DNA of 64,000 nt from Tsukamurella asaccharolytica (GTDB taxonomy: Bacteria > Actinomycetota > Actinomycetes > Mycobacteriales > Mycobacteriaceae). Location of the stretch: contig NZ_VIGW01000007.1 in NCBI RefSeq assembly GCF_007858435.1, forward strand, positions 1 through 64,000, written 5' to 3'. This document shows positions 34,029-42,652 of this stretch, in pieces (position 1 is the first letter of the stretch; the number at the start of each line of letters is the position of its first letter). Position numbers and translations under genes: made by a program. The notes beneath the pieces are model-generated. The model did no database searches, was not told where the DNA came from, and saw nothing but the letters and a program-made list of their open reading frames with translations.

Positions 34029-35050
34029 TTGCCCAGCTCCTGGTACAGGCCGGCGATGACGCGGTCCTCGTCGGCGATGAAGGTGGTGAGTTCGGGGCCC
34101 TCGAGCCAGGCCGGGGTCCACTTGTTGATGCGCTCGGCCTCGGCCCAGTCCGGCGTGCGCATGACCTCGTCGAAGACGTCGCGGATGTTCTTCACGTCGG
34201 CCGCGGAGATGTCGGGCGGGCCGAACAGCGCACGCCAGTTCGCCAGCGTCACGTCGTAGCCGAGCTCGCGCAGCGTCGGGAAGTCCACGCCGTCGAGGGG
34301 CTCCTTGGCCGCCATAGCGAGGCCCCTGAGGCGGCCGGACTGGATCTGGTCGATGAGGTCGGCGTATCCCGAGAAGGCGGCCTTCGCTGTGCCCGTGACC
34401 AGGGCCTGGGCGACCTCGCCGCCGCCGGCTTTCGGGATGTAAGTGGTGTTGCGCGGGTCGATCCCGGCGGCCTTGGCGAACTGGGCCATGACCAGCTGGT
34501 CGAAACTGCCGCCGCCGGTGAACGGGACCGAGTGCGGATTGCTCCGCCACGCGGCGACGAGCTCGTCGACGGACGTGTACGGGGAGTTCGCGGGGACGGC
34601 GAGAACGTCGTACTCCTCGAAGATCCGCGCGATGGGGGTCACGTCGGTCATCGTCACGGCGGACTTCGTCTGCTGGACACCGGCGACGAGGCCGGTGCCG
34701 CCGACCATGACGACATCCGCGCGGCCGGGCATCGAGTGCAGCCGGGACAGTCCGATGGTGCCGGCGGCGCCCGGCACGTTGACGACCTGGATGTTGGTGG
34801 CGATCTTCTGCTCTCGCATGATCGCCTGCGCCTCTCGCATGACGAGGTCCCAGCCGCCACCTGCCCCGGCCGGCGCGATCAGCGTGGCCTTGTTCCGAAT
34901 GTCGGCCGAGAGCCCACCACGTTGGAACGAGTAGGAGACCGCGGTGGAGACGACCGCGACGACGATGATCGCGTAGATCGCGAGCGCGACCACTTTCCGT
35001 TGTCGCGGTGGCGCTTTCGCCTTCTCGTGTTCGCCCGAGCTACCTGTCAC
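34025..35050 (-). CDS. tctC: Tripartite tricarboxylate transporter substrate-binding protein (TctC/Bug family)
   Basis: This 341-residue extracytoplasmic binding protein is held by an N-terminal helix (VVALAIYAIIVVAVVSTAVS, residues about 20-39) rather than a lipobox. The Bug-type start APAGAGGGWDLVMREAQ and the loop NVPGAAGTIGLSRL, which line the ligand pocket, are present. The GTG start at 35050 has GAGGAGG about 9 bases upstream. The 153 bases behind it (35051-35203) are AT-richer and should include the promoter. The ligand could be a carboxylate or another small anion. Confidence 0.92.
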   Translation of the reverse strand: MTGSSGEHEKAKAPPRQRKVVALAIYAIIVVAVVSTAVSYSFQRGGLSADIRNKATLIAPAGAGGGWDLVMREAQAIMREQKIATNIQVVNVPGAAGTIGLSRLHSMPGRADVVMVGGTGLVAGVQQTKSAVTMTDVTPIARIFEEYDVLAVPANSPYTSVDELVAAWRSNPHSVPFTGGGSFDQLVMAQFAKAAGIDPRNTTYIPKAGGGEVAQALVTGTAKAAFSGYADLIDQIQSGRLRGLAMAAKEPLDGVDFPTLRELGYDVTLANWRALFGPPDISAADVKNIRDVFDEVMRTPDWAEAERINKWTPAWLEGPELTTFIADEDRVIAGLYQELGK

Positions 35051-35203
35051 GACCCTGACCTCCTCGTGGAGCTGATGAGGTCGCCAGATTATCGCCGGAC
35101 AAACGTCCCCTGATCGAAACGCAAATTTTTAGTAAAGAGCAGAACGCGCAAAATGCGCGGAAGGTCGGATCCGGCGAACCGACTGCCGCTCAGGTGTTTC
35201 CGA

Positions 35204-36850
35204 TCAGCGGTCGAGCCAGTGGTCCACGGCGAGGTCGCGAGCATCGCTCAGTGCGGAGGCCTGGCAGCTGAAGCCGACCACGCTGCGGCCGTCGTCGAGT
35301 ACCACCGAGCCCAGGGTCATGGGGGCCGGCAGGCGGGTGAGGAACAGTCCCAGCGCCGCCGGTGCGAGTCGCCAGAGTTCACCGCGGATAGCGCGCCCTC
35401 GTGCGCCGTCGTGGACCAAGCCCGGCTTGGGCGGCGTCGTCGCCAGCTCGACCAGCCGGTAGTCGTCGGCGGTCCGGATCTCCCCCGCCCAGTGGGCCCC
35501 GAGCGAGGTCAGCTCGTGCTCGAGCGGTTGACCGCGCAGGTGCGCGCCGAACACCGCGAGGTCGAGCGCGCCGGCGAGGCCGAGGTTCCACGGCTCCGCG
35601 GGCGGCGCACCGGCGATCCGAGCGGCGAGGTCGAGCGCGACCCCGTCGTGACCGGCCGGAGCCAGCACCGTGACCCCGAACTGCGCGCCGTCGGCGGTGT
35701 TCCCGGCCGGGACGGCGACGCCGCAGAGGTCGAGGAGGTTGCAGAAGTTGGTGTAGGTCCCCAGCTCCGCGTTCACCCCCACCGGGTCGGCGGCCACGTC
35801 GGCGATCGTCGGGTGCCGCGGCGCGGTGGGAACCAGGAGCCCGGCGAAGCGCTCGAAGAGCGAGGCGGCCCGCACGGCGATGGCGCGCAGGTCCGCCTGA
35901 TCCGAGGCCAGGCGGTGCGCAGGCAGCTCCCCCGCGGCCCGCACGATGCCAGCCACCGTCGGATCGAGCCCCGCCTCGTCGCCCGCCACTGCCACGAAAT
36001 CGCCCACCGCGCTGTACCGCTCGGCGACGAGGGCACCATCGTAGAGGAGCTTCGCGGCGGCGAGGAGCTCGGAGATGTCGACGGCTTCGACCCGCAGCCC
36101 GGCCGCTTCGGCGCGGGCGACGGCACGGTCGAAGGCGTCGCGCCACGCGGCCGGCAGGGCGGGGAGCTCGGCGGGGATCGCCAGCGCCGCGTCGGGCGCG
36201 GCGGCGAAGGGGGTGTCGGCGGCCCACCGGCGGGTACCTGTGGTGCCCATGACCGCCATGGCGCGGCTCGCCGTGGCGATATCGCGGGCGAAGACCGTGA
36301 CGCAGTCGTACGACGCGCATGCGGGCACGACCCCGTCGGTGCTGACGGCGCCGATCGTGGGCTTGATGCCGACGATGCCCTGCAGCCCGGCGGGCACGCG
36401 GCCCGATCCCGCGGTGTCGGTGCCGATCGCGATGTCGGCGTAGTCGAGGGCCACGGCGACGGCGGAGCCGGAGCTCGACCCGCCGGAGATGTGGTCGGGG
36501 CGACGGGAGTCGCGCACGGCGCCGTAGGGGCTGCGGGTGCCGACGAGGCCGGTGGCGAACTGGTCGAGGTTGGTCTTGCCGATCACCACCGCGCCGGCGG
36601 CGCGGAGAGCGGCCACGGCTGCGGCGTCGGCCTCGGGGCGATAGGCGTAGCCGGGGCAGGCGGCGGTGGTCGGGAGTCCCGCCACATCGACGTTGTCCTT
36701 CACGGCGAGGACGACGCCGGCGAGCGGGCCGCCCGCAGCGAGCGATGCGGCGTACTCGGCGGTGACCTCCGCCTCCGGCCGCAGCACGAGGAAGACCTCG
36801 GGGCGGTCATCCGCCTCGATGCGCCGGTAGATGTCGGCGATGCGGGTCAT
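35204..36850 (-). CDS. atzF: Allophanate hydrolase (AtzF type)
   Basis: This 548-residue amidase-signature enzyme hydrolyses allophanate to ammonia and CO2. The N-terminal amidase domain (residues about 1-430) has the catalytic Lys of AVKDNVD, the Gly/Ser-rich stretch GGSSSGSAVAVA and the nucleophile region GTDTAGSGRVPA. The C-terminal domain (about 435-548) matches the extra domain of allophanate hydrolases (HLRGQPLEHELTSLGA ... LPAPMTLGSVVLDDG). It overlaps the carboxyltransferase gene by 4 bases. Together with the two DUF1989 genes it suggests guanidine rather than urea as the operon substrate. Confidence 0.95.
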   Translation of the reverse strand: MTRIADIYRRIEADDRPEVFLVLRPEAEVTAEYAASLAAGGPLAGVVLAVKDNVDVAGLPTTAACPGYAYRPEADAAAVAALRAAGAVVIGKTNLDQFATGLVGTRSPYGAVRDSRRPDHISGGSSSGSAVAVALDYADIAIGTDTAGSGRVPAGLQGIVGIKPTIGAVSTDGVVPACASYDCVTVFARDIATASRAMAVMGTTGTRRWAADTPFAAAPDAALAIPAELPALPAAWRDAFDRAVARAEAAGLRVEAVDISELLAAAKLLYDGALVAERYSAVGDFVAVAGDEAGLDPTVAGIVRAAGELPAHRLASDQADLRAIAVRAASLFERFAGLLVPTAPRHPTIADVAADPVGVNAELGTYTNFCNLLDLCGVAVPAGNTADGAQFGVTVLAPAGHDGVALDLAARIAGAPPAEPWNLGLAGALDLAVFGAHLRGQPLEHELTSLGAHWAGEIRTADDYRLVELATTPPKPGLVHDGARGRAIRGELWRLAPAALGLFLTRLPAPMTLGSVVLDDGRSVVGFSCQASALSDARDLAVDHWLDR

Positions 36851-38838
36851 GCTGCTCTCCTGGTGAACTCGCCGGCGGCCGCCCAGCGGCCGCGTTCCTC
36901 GTCGCGGGCGATCTCCATCGCGGACTGCACGCGCACGATGTCGTCGGCCTCACGGGCCAGGAACGCGCGGTGCGCGGACAGGGAGAAGGACCCGGCTGTG
37001 ATGTCCACCGAGCCACGGCCGGCGGCCGTGTCGGCGCGCAGGTCCGCGAGTTCCTCGGTGCTGACCGGGTACCAGCTGATCCGGTCGAAGTGCCGCAGCA
37101 GCCAGGGGTGTTCGGGTTCGAAGCCCCCGGCGGCGTGCGGGTGCCGGTGGTTCCACACCTGGGTGGTGCGGCCGACGAACTGGTAGCCGCCGGGGCCCTC
37201 CATGCCGTAGATGCACAGGTACGCGCCGCCGATGCCGACGGCGTTCTCCGGAGTCCAGGTGCGGGCGGGGTTGTACTTGGTGGTCACCAGGCGGTGGCGC
37301 GGATCGAGCGGGACGGCCACGGGCGCACCGAGGTACACGTCGCCGAGGCCCAGTACGAGGTACGAGGCGTCGAAGACGATCCGCTGCACGTCCTCGACCG
37401 AGCCGAGACCGTTCATCCGCCGGATGAACTCGATGTTCCAAGGGCACCACGGGGCGTCGCCGCGGACGCCGAGGACGTACCGCTCGATCGCTTCGCGGGT
37501 GCTCGGGTCGTCCCAGGACAGCGGGAGGGAGACGGTGCGGCTGGGCACGATCATGTCGTCGGCGGCGGGGAGCTGCGACTCCGCCTCGCGGATCCAGTCG
37601 AGGGCCGCGGGCTGCCCCAGTGCGGTCGGGTCGAACTTCACCTGCAGACTGCGCACACCGGCGGTGAGATCGATCAGCCCCCGCGGGGATTCGGCGCGCA
37701 GGCGCTGCTCGAGCGCGTGGACGCGGGCCCGCGACTCCAGGTCCAGCGTCATGGCGCCGTACTCGACGAGGATGTTGTCATCGCCCGAGCGGCGGTAGGT
37801 GATGGTGGTCTCGGCGTCGGCCGTCATGGACCGGGCGAGAACGCCGTCGTCGCCGTCGCCGCCGGCGGACAGCACGACGGGCAGGTTCGCGCGCCGTGCC
37901 GTACCGATGGCGCCGGGCGAGGCGGCCGCCGAGGCGCGGACGGGGACGAAGCGCACGGAGTCGCCGGGCCGGAGCTGCCCCAGCTTCCAGCGGTCGGCGG
38001 TCGTCACCGTGACCGGGCAGACGAAGCCGCCCAGGCTGGGGCCGTCGGGACCGAGCAGGATCGGGGTGTCGCCGGTGAAGTCGAGCGCGCCCACGGAGTA
38101 GGCGTTGTCGTGGATGTTCGACGGGTGCAGGCCGGCCTCGCCACCGTCGGGACGCGCCCATTCGGGCTTGGGGCCGATGAGCCGGACGCCGGTGCGATCC
38201 GAGTTGAAGTGCACCTCGTAGGCCGTGTCGTAGAGGGTCGCGATATCGGCATCGGTGAAGTACTCGGGGGCGGAATGCGGTCCCACGGTGACGGCGAGAT
38301 GCCACTGGCTGGTGAACGCGGGCACCTCGTCGTCGAGGATGCGACGCGGGGCGGCGGCGACGTCTGTGCCGATGGGCAGTTCGTCGCCGGCCGCGAGGAT
38401 CCGTCCGTCGTGGCCGCCGAACTTCCCCAGCGTGAACGTCGCGGCGCTGCCCAGGTAGTCGGGCACCACGACCCCGCCGCGGACCGCGAGGTACACCCGC
38501 ATGCCGAGCGATCCGGTCGCGCCGACGGCGAGCTGCTGCCCGGGGAGCAGCTCGACGGGTGCCCAGGTGGGGACGGGCGTCCCGTCGACAGTGAGGATGA
38601 CTGGGGCGCCGGCGACCGCGACCGTGGTGGCCTCGTCGACGGTGATGGCGAGGCCACCGAGGGTGCACTCGAACCCCGCCGCACCCTCGTCGTTGCCGAC
38701 GGCAAGGTTGGCGAGGCGGAAGGAGAGATCGTCCATCGGTCCGGACGGCGGCACCCCGATCGACCAGTAGCCCGCCCGGCCGGGCCAGTCCTGCACGGTG
38801 GTCATCGGGCCGGGGCGGACGACGGTGAGCGTGCTCAT
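36847..38838 (-). CDS. Carboxyltransferase part of urea/guanidine carboxylase (KipA-KipI fusion, no biotin domains)
   Basis: This 663-residue protein has an AHS2/KipA-type domain (about residues 1-310: RPGPMTTVQDWPGRAGYW, GVPPSGPMDD), then an AHS1/KipI-type domain (about 345-590: GDDNILVEYGAMTLDLESRARVHALE, FIRRMNGLGS) and a helical C-terminal segment ending EFTRRAA. This equals the carboxyltransferase half of urea carboxylase/guanidine carboxylase. The usual N-terminal biotin carboxylase (about 450 residues) and the C-terminal biotin carrier (a lysine in AMKM context) are missing, and neither is encoded nearby. It may need a biotin carboxylase/carrier protein from elsewhere. Both ends overlap neighbours by 4 bases, so the boundaries are genuine and not a truncation scar. 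Confidence 0.85.
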   Translation of the reverse strand: MSTLTVVRPGPMTTVQDWPGRAGYWSIGVPPSGPMDDLSFRLANLAVGNDEGAAGFECTLGGLAITVDEATTVAVAGAPVILTVDGTPVPTWAPVELLPGQQLAVGATGSLGMRVYLAVRGGVVVPDYLGSAATFTLGKFGGHDGRILAAGDELPIGTDVAAAPRRILDDEVPAFTSQWHLAVTVGPHSAPEYFTDADIATLYDTAYEVHFNSDRTGVRLIGPKPEWARPDGGEAGLHPSNIHDNAYSVGALDFTGDTPILLGPDGPSLGGFVCPVTVTTADRWKLGQLRPGDSVRFVPVRASAAASPGAIGTARRANLPVVLSAGGDGDDGVLARSMTADAETTITYRRSGDDNILVEYGAMTLDLESRARVHALEQRLRAESPRGLIDLTAGVRSLQVKFDPTALGQPAALDWIREAESQLPAADDMIVPSRTVSLPLSWDDPSTREAIERYVLGVRGDAPWCPWNIEFIRRMNGLGSVEDVQRIVFDASYLVLGLGDVYLGAPVAVPLDPRHRLVTTKYNPARTWTPENAVGIGGAYLCIYGMEGPGGYQFVGRTTQVWNHRHPHAAGGFEPEHPWLLRHFDRISWYPVSTEELADLRADTAAGRGSVDITAGSFSLSAHRAFLAREADDIVRVQSAMEIARDEERGRWAAAGEFTRRAA

Positions 38839-39434
38839 GCGGCGGCCTCCGAGATCTCGAGTTCGACGGCGGTGGGATCGAAGCCGTTGCAGGGGTTGTT
38901 GATCTGCGGGCAGTTGGAGATCAGGACGAGCGTGTCGATCTCGGCGCGCAGCACCAGCTTCTTCCCCGGGGCGGAGAGGCCGTCGACGATGCCGAGCGTG
39001 CCGTCGGGGTCGACGGGGACGTACATGTAGAAGTTGACGTTCCCTACCAGGTCGCGCTTGCCGAGGCCGTGCCGGCTGCCCTCGATGAGGAAGTTCTCGA
39101 CGCAGGCGTGCTGATGCTTGGTGTGGTGGCCGTAGCGCAGTGTGTTGGACTCCTGGGAGCAGGCGCCGCCGAGGGTGTCGTGGTGGCCGACCTCGTCGTC
39201 GATGATGGTCATCATCGGGCGCGACTCCTGGTCGCGGATCACGGTTCCAGCGCCGAGGAAGATGCTGCCCTGGCCGAGGATCGTCTGCTGGGCGCTGTAG
39301 CGGACGGTGTGGTCGTGCGCCCCGTAGAAGAGGGTGTCGACGGCTTGGTTGCCGTGGAGATCGGTCATGGTGAGGGTGTGGCCGGCGGGGACGATGCCCG
39401 ACCAGGGCGCCCGCGGGGTGACGGTGGCGATCAT
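38835..39434 (-). CDS. DUF1989 protein, urea-amidolyase-associated protein 2 / carboxyguanidine deiminase subunit
   Basis: This 199-residue protein of the DUF1989 family carries GQGSIFLGAGTVIRDQESRPM, the His-rich GHHDTLGGACSQESN and HQHACVENF, and NCPQINNPCNG, with Cys and His residues placed for metal binding. Homologues encoded beside urea-carboxylase-like genes act as one of two subunits of carboxyguanidine deiminase, converting carboxyguanidine to allophanate. It lies between the second DUF1989 gene and the carboxyltransferase. Which subunit it corresponds to (CgdA or CgdB) was not resolved. Confidence 0.85.
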   Translation of the reverse strand: MIATVTPRAPWSGIVPAGHTLTMTDLHGNQAVDTLFYGAHDHTVRYSAQQTILGQGSIFLGAGTVIRDQESRPMMTIIDDEVGHHDTLGGACSQESNTLRYGHHTKHQHACVENFLIEGSRHGLGKRDLVGNVNFYMYVPVDPDGTLGIVDGLSAPGKKLVLRAEIDTLVLISNCPQINNPCNGFDPTAVELEISEAAA

Positions 39435-39462
39435 GGTTGGTCCTTCGGTCGGTGGTCGGCGT

Positions 39463-40305
39463 TCAGCGCGCGGCGCGGTGGGCGTCTTCGGAGTTCGCCA
39501 CGGCGCGCTGGTATTCGGGGTCGGTGTCGGTCGCGGCGACGAGCGCGGCCAGATCGTCGTCGGCGCGCCAGGCCAGCACCTCGAGCAGGCCCGTGTCGAA
39601 GGTCGGCGACGGGTCGAGCGGGTGGGCGGTGTTCGCGACGGCGACGATGCACGGCAGGTGCAGCACCAGCTCCACCGCCTTGCCCGGGCCCGCGCTACCG
39701 GTGGAGGCGAGGGCACCGTCGGCCCCCACGGTGACGCCGTGGAAGAACGAGACGGACGGGGCGACGTCGGTGGGCGTGAGGCCGTGCTTGGCGGCGGCGA
39801 GCACGAGCAGCTCGCGTCCTGCGGGGCTGGCCGAATGCGCCTCCCCCGCGCCGTACTTGGCGGTGTTCGTGGCGAGCGTGGTGGTGCCGCAGAGGGCGTC
39901 GTGGTGGCCGGAGTCGTCGGTGACGACGGTGGCGAGCACGCGCCCCTGGTCGGAGAGCAGCGGGTGCCCGGGGCCCAGGTAGGCCTGCCACGGCACCTTG
40001 ACCGTGTCGGCCACGGTCAGACGCTCCCAGGGCGCGTCGGCGCGCCAGAGGAGGATGGAGGCGCAGGCGGTGCCGACGATGTCGGTCAGGCGGATTCGGG
40101 TGCCGCGCGCCAGCACCTTCGACGTGTAGCGGCCGCCGGGGACGGTCTCCGCCCAGGTGAGGGCGTCGGCGGGCACGCCCCCGGGCGGCTCGGGCCAGGC
40201 GGTGGCGGGCACCGTCGGCATGCCTTCGACGCGGGTGTCGGCCTGGGCGCGGGCGTGTTCACGGGCGCCCTGGGTGGTGGCGGTGGTCTCGGCGATGGCG
40301 GTCAC
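39463..40305 (-). CDS. DUF1989 protein, urea-amidolyase-associated protein 1 / carboxyguanidine deiminase subunit
   Basis: This protein of 280 residues has the same family signatures as its neighbour (SGHHDALCGTTTLATN, FFHGVTVGADG, LPCIVAVANTAHPLDPS) and a distinct N-terminal extension. It is the expected partner subunit of the other DUF1989 protein. The GTG start at 40305 lies directly after the permease stop. A 28-base gap separates it from the next gene; all five genes of the unit are closely packed. Confidence 0.85.
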   Translation of the reverse strand: MTAIAETTATTQGAREHARAQADTRVEGMPTVPATAWPEPPGGVPADALTWAETVPGGRYTSKVLARGTRIRLTDIVGTACASILLWRADAPWERLTVADTVKVPWQAYLGPGHPLLSDQGRVLATVVTDDSGHHDALCGTTTLATNTAKYGAGEAHSASPAGRELLVLAAAKHGLTPTDVAPSVSFFHGVTVGADGALASTGSAGPGKAVELVLHLPCIVAVANTAHPLDPSPTFDTGLLEVLAWRADDDLAALVAATDTDPEYQRAVANSEDAHRAAR

Positions 40306-40306
40306 G

Positions 40307-41851
40307 TCAGATACCTTTCGTGGCGGGGAGGGACGGGAGGACGGCGGTGACGGGGCGCGGGTGCGGGCGACGCGGGAAGCAGGCGATGCCCGCGATGACG
40401 ACGACCGCGATGGTGATCGGTCCGGCCCACTGCAGCAGCGGGGCTTGGCCTGTGGGGTCGTAGATCTCGGGGCGTGGCCAGGCGAGATTGATCACCATCG
40501 CTCCGCCGTAGAGGACGGCGGCGGCGTTGATCGGCACGCCCCAGCGGCCCAGGGTGAAGACCGGCTTCCCCTCGGAGTCGCGCACGGTGGCGCCGTGCGG
40601 CCATCCGCGCAGCCGCTGGTAGAGCATCGGCACCGTCACCGACAGGTAGGCGAGGTAGATGAGCACGATGCACACGCTGGCGAGGGTCGCGAAGATCGCC
40701 GGGTTGCCCACGTTCACCAGCAGGACCGCGACGCAGAGGACGCCGATGAGCACGGCCGGCGCGATGGGCGCCTGGGTGCGCGGGTTGACGCGGGAGAGCT
40801 GCTCCGAGAACGGGAGCCGGTGATCGCGGGCCATGGAGAAGATGAGCCGGCTGCACGCGGTCTGGATGGCGAGCGTGCAGATGAAGACGGCCACGGCCAC
40901 GTCGACCAGCAGGACCTTGCCCCAGAACGAGCCGAGGACCGACTGGAGCACGTAGGGCAGGCCGCCGGCGGCGAGCTCCTCCCCCAGCGTCGGCGCTGCC
41001 ATGAGCGCGGTGATCAGCATGAGGCCGCCGCCGACCGCCGAGGCGGTGAGGGCGAATCGGATGGTGCGCGGCGCGACGCGGCGGGGGTTGACGGTCTCCT
41101 CGGCGAGCTCGCCCGCCGAGCCGAAGCCGACCATGACGTACGCGGCCATGAGGCCGGAGACGATGAACGCGCCGAGGTAGCCGCCCGTGCCCGTGGAGGT
41201 GACGTGGGAGGTGTCGAAGACGACCTGGGGTCCGCGCTGTGCGTGCATCGCGAGGGCGCCGATGACGGCGACCACGCCGACGATCTCGCACGTGACGCCG
41301 ATGGCGTTGATGCGGCTCATCCAGTGCACGCCGATGCAGTTGATCGTGGTGGTGACGATCAGCAGGACCGTGCCGAGGAGGACGGCGTTGGCCGCGCCAC
41401 TGGAACTGGTGAGGGACGGATCGTCGCCGATGATCTGGAAACCCGACCACACGGTGGGCAGCACCACCTGCAGCGCGATCGCGGCCGCAGCGGCGGTGAC
41501 GATCTGCGCCAGGATCATGAACCAGCCGCCGAACCAGCCGACCACCTCGCCGCCGAGGCGCCGCGACCACTGGTAGATCGCGCCGGAGATCGGGTAGCGG
41601 GCGGCCATCTCGGCGAAGCACAGTGCCACGAGGAACTGACCGAAGTAGACGAGCGGCCAGGTCCAGAAGAAGGCGGCCCCGCCGAGCGAGTAGCCCAGGC
41701 CGAACAGCTGGAAGATGGTGGTGAGAATGGACACGAACGAGAACCCGGCGGCGAACGACGCGAACGTCCCGAGCGAGCGGCGCAGCTGCGGCTGGTAGCC
41801 GAGCTGAGCCAGATCATCCGAATCATGGTGTCGGGGTTGGGTGGTAGTCAT
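40307..41851 (-). CDS. APC-superfamily permease, probable guanidine/urea-derivative importer
   Basis: This 514-residue transporter of the amino acid-polyamine-organocation superfamily (GABA-permease/AzgA-like type) has about 12 membrane helices, beginning SFAAGFSFVSILTTIFQLFGLGYSLGG and including the consensus helix-1/8 regions. The start ATG is at 41851 and is preceded by a GGTAGGAGC ribosome-site region. It is the first gene of the operon. Substrate is inferred from the downstream guanidine-type enzymes only. Confidence 0.85.
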   Translation of the reverse strand: MTTTQPRHHDSDDLAQLGYQPQLRRSLGTFASFAAGFSFVSILTTIFQLFGLGYSLGGAAFFWTWPLVYFGQFLVALCFAEMAARYPISGAIYQWSRRLGGEVVGWFGGWFMILAQIVTAAAAAIALQVVLPTVWSGFQIIGDDPSLTSSSGAANAVLLGTVLLIVTTTINCIGVHWMSRINAIGVTCEIVGVVAVIGALAMHAQRGPQVVFDTSHVTSTGTGGYLGAFIVSGLMAAYVMVGFGSAGELAEETVNPRRVAPRTIRFALTASAVGGGLMLITALMAAPTLGEELAAGGLPYVLQSVLGSFWGKVLLVDVAVAVFICTLAIQTACSRLIFSMARDHRLPFSEQLSRVNPRTQAPIAPAVLIGVLCVAVLLVNVGNPAIFATLASVCIVLIYLAYLSVTVPMLYQRLRGWPHGATVRDSEGKPVFTLGRWGVPINAAAVLYGGAMVINLAWPRPEIYDPTGQAPLLQWAGPITIAVVVIAGIACFPRRPHPRPVTAVLPSLPATKGI

Positions 41852-41872
41852 GGGCGGCTTCCCGGTAGGAGC

Positions 41873-41892
41873 TCTATCTGTCAGTTGATAGA
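41873..41892. promoter_or_regulatory. Operator-like dyad between the permease operon and the TetR gene
   Basis: TCTATC (41873-41878) and GATAGA (41887-41892) are a perfect inverted repeat with 8 bases between. On the minus strand it reads CTATC-AACT-GACAG-ATAG, one mismatch from the CTGTC-N4-GACAG box that I recall for mycobacterial AmtR. It lies 22 bases upstream of the permease ATG and 73 bases from the regulator start, the normal place for a TetR-type operator. Confidence 0.6.
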
Positions 41893-41964
41893 AAACTCTT
41901 CTCCGGGGTCACCCGGATTGCCCCGCTGTAAGGAACAGGAAAACCGGCGCTACGAACATGTTTC

Positions 41965-42648
41965 GTGGCAGGTAGCCTGGCCACTGTGACGGAGGCGGAC
42001 GGCGAGGCGAGCGGTGGCACGGAAACCGCAGGTAGGCGCGGTCGCCCGCGAGTGAACGATCCTCGTCGCCCCGGAGCGACGACCGTCGACGAGATCCTGG
42101 ACGCCGCGGCGGAGCTGTTCACCCAGCGCGGGTACGCGGCGACCTCGACGCGGCAGATCGCCGAGGCCGTGGGCATCCGGCAGGCGTCGCTGTACCACTA
42201 CTTCCCCACCAAGGGCGAGATCCTGACCGTGCTTCTGGAGGCGACGGTGCAGGCGCCGCTCGCGGTCGCGCGCTCCGTGGTGTCGGCCGACGGTGCGCCG
42301 CTGGACCGGCTGCTGACGTTGGCCCGGTCCGACGCCGGGCAGCTGCTGGCGGCGCAGTACAACCTCGGGGCTCTCTATCACCTGCCCGAGCTCGCGGCCG
42401 ACGAGTTCGCCGAGTTCCGCGCCGACCGGGCGGAGCTGGCCTCGCACTACCGTTCCCTGGCCGCTGCTGTTATTGGCGACAACGGCGACCCGCGCGTGCT
42501 CCTGCCGTTCCGGCTGGTGGAGTCCGTGATCGGCCTGCGGTCCGACGGGGCCGTCGGCGCAGGTGGCGGCAGTGCCGTCGGCGCTGGTGGCGGCGGTGGC
42601 GACGTGGTGGACGCGATCTGCCGGGCGATTCAGCGGGTGTTGGCGTAG
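41965..42648 (+). CDS. TetR/AmtR-like transcriptional repressor
   Basis: This 227-residue regulator carries a TetR helix-turn-helix (ILDAAAELFTQRGYAATSTRQIAEAVGIRQASLYHYFPTK, residues about 42-82) preceded by RRGRPRVNDPRR. It is divergent from the guanidine operon and likely represses it, like AmtR-type nitrogen regulators. An alternative GTG start at 41986 would remove 7 residues. Near the C-terminus is a low-complexity duplication AVGAGGGSAVGAGGGGG coming from a 24-base tandem repeat at about 42550-42597, which might change length easily. AmtR identity is inferred. Confidence 0.85.
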   Translation: MAGSLATVTEADGEASGGTETAGRRGRPRVNDPRRPGATTVDEILDAAAELFTQRGYAATSTRQIAEAVGIRQASLYHYFPTKGEILTVLLEATVQAPLAVARSVVSADGAPLDRLLTLARSDAGQLLAAQYNLGALYHLPELAADEFAEFRADRAELASHYRSLAAAVIGDNGDPRVLLPFRLVESVIGLRSDGAVGAGGGSAVGAGGGGGDVVDAICRAIQRVLA

Positions 42649-42652
42649 CTGG

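Noticed and set aside
41852-41964. Possible guanidine riboswitch before the permease operon
   Set aside because: The leader is too short for a type I riboswitch, and the visible hairpins (CCGGG-TGA-CCCGG and the CTATC dyad) lack the ACGR loops of the type II class. The dyad fits a protein operator better.
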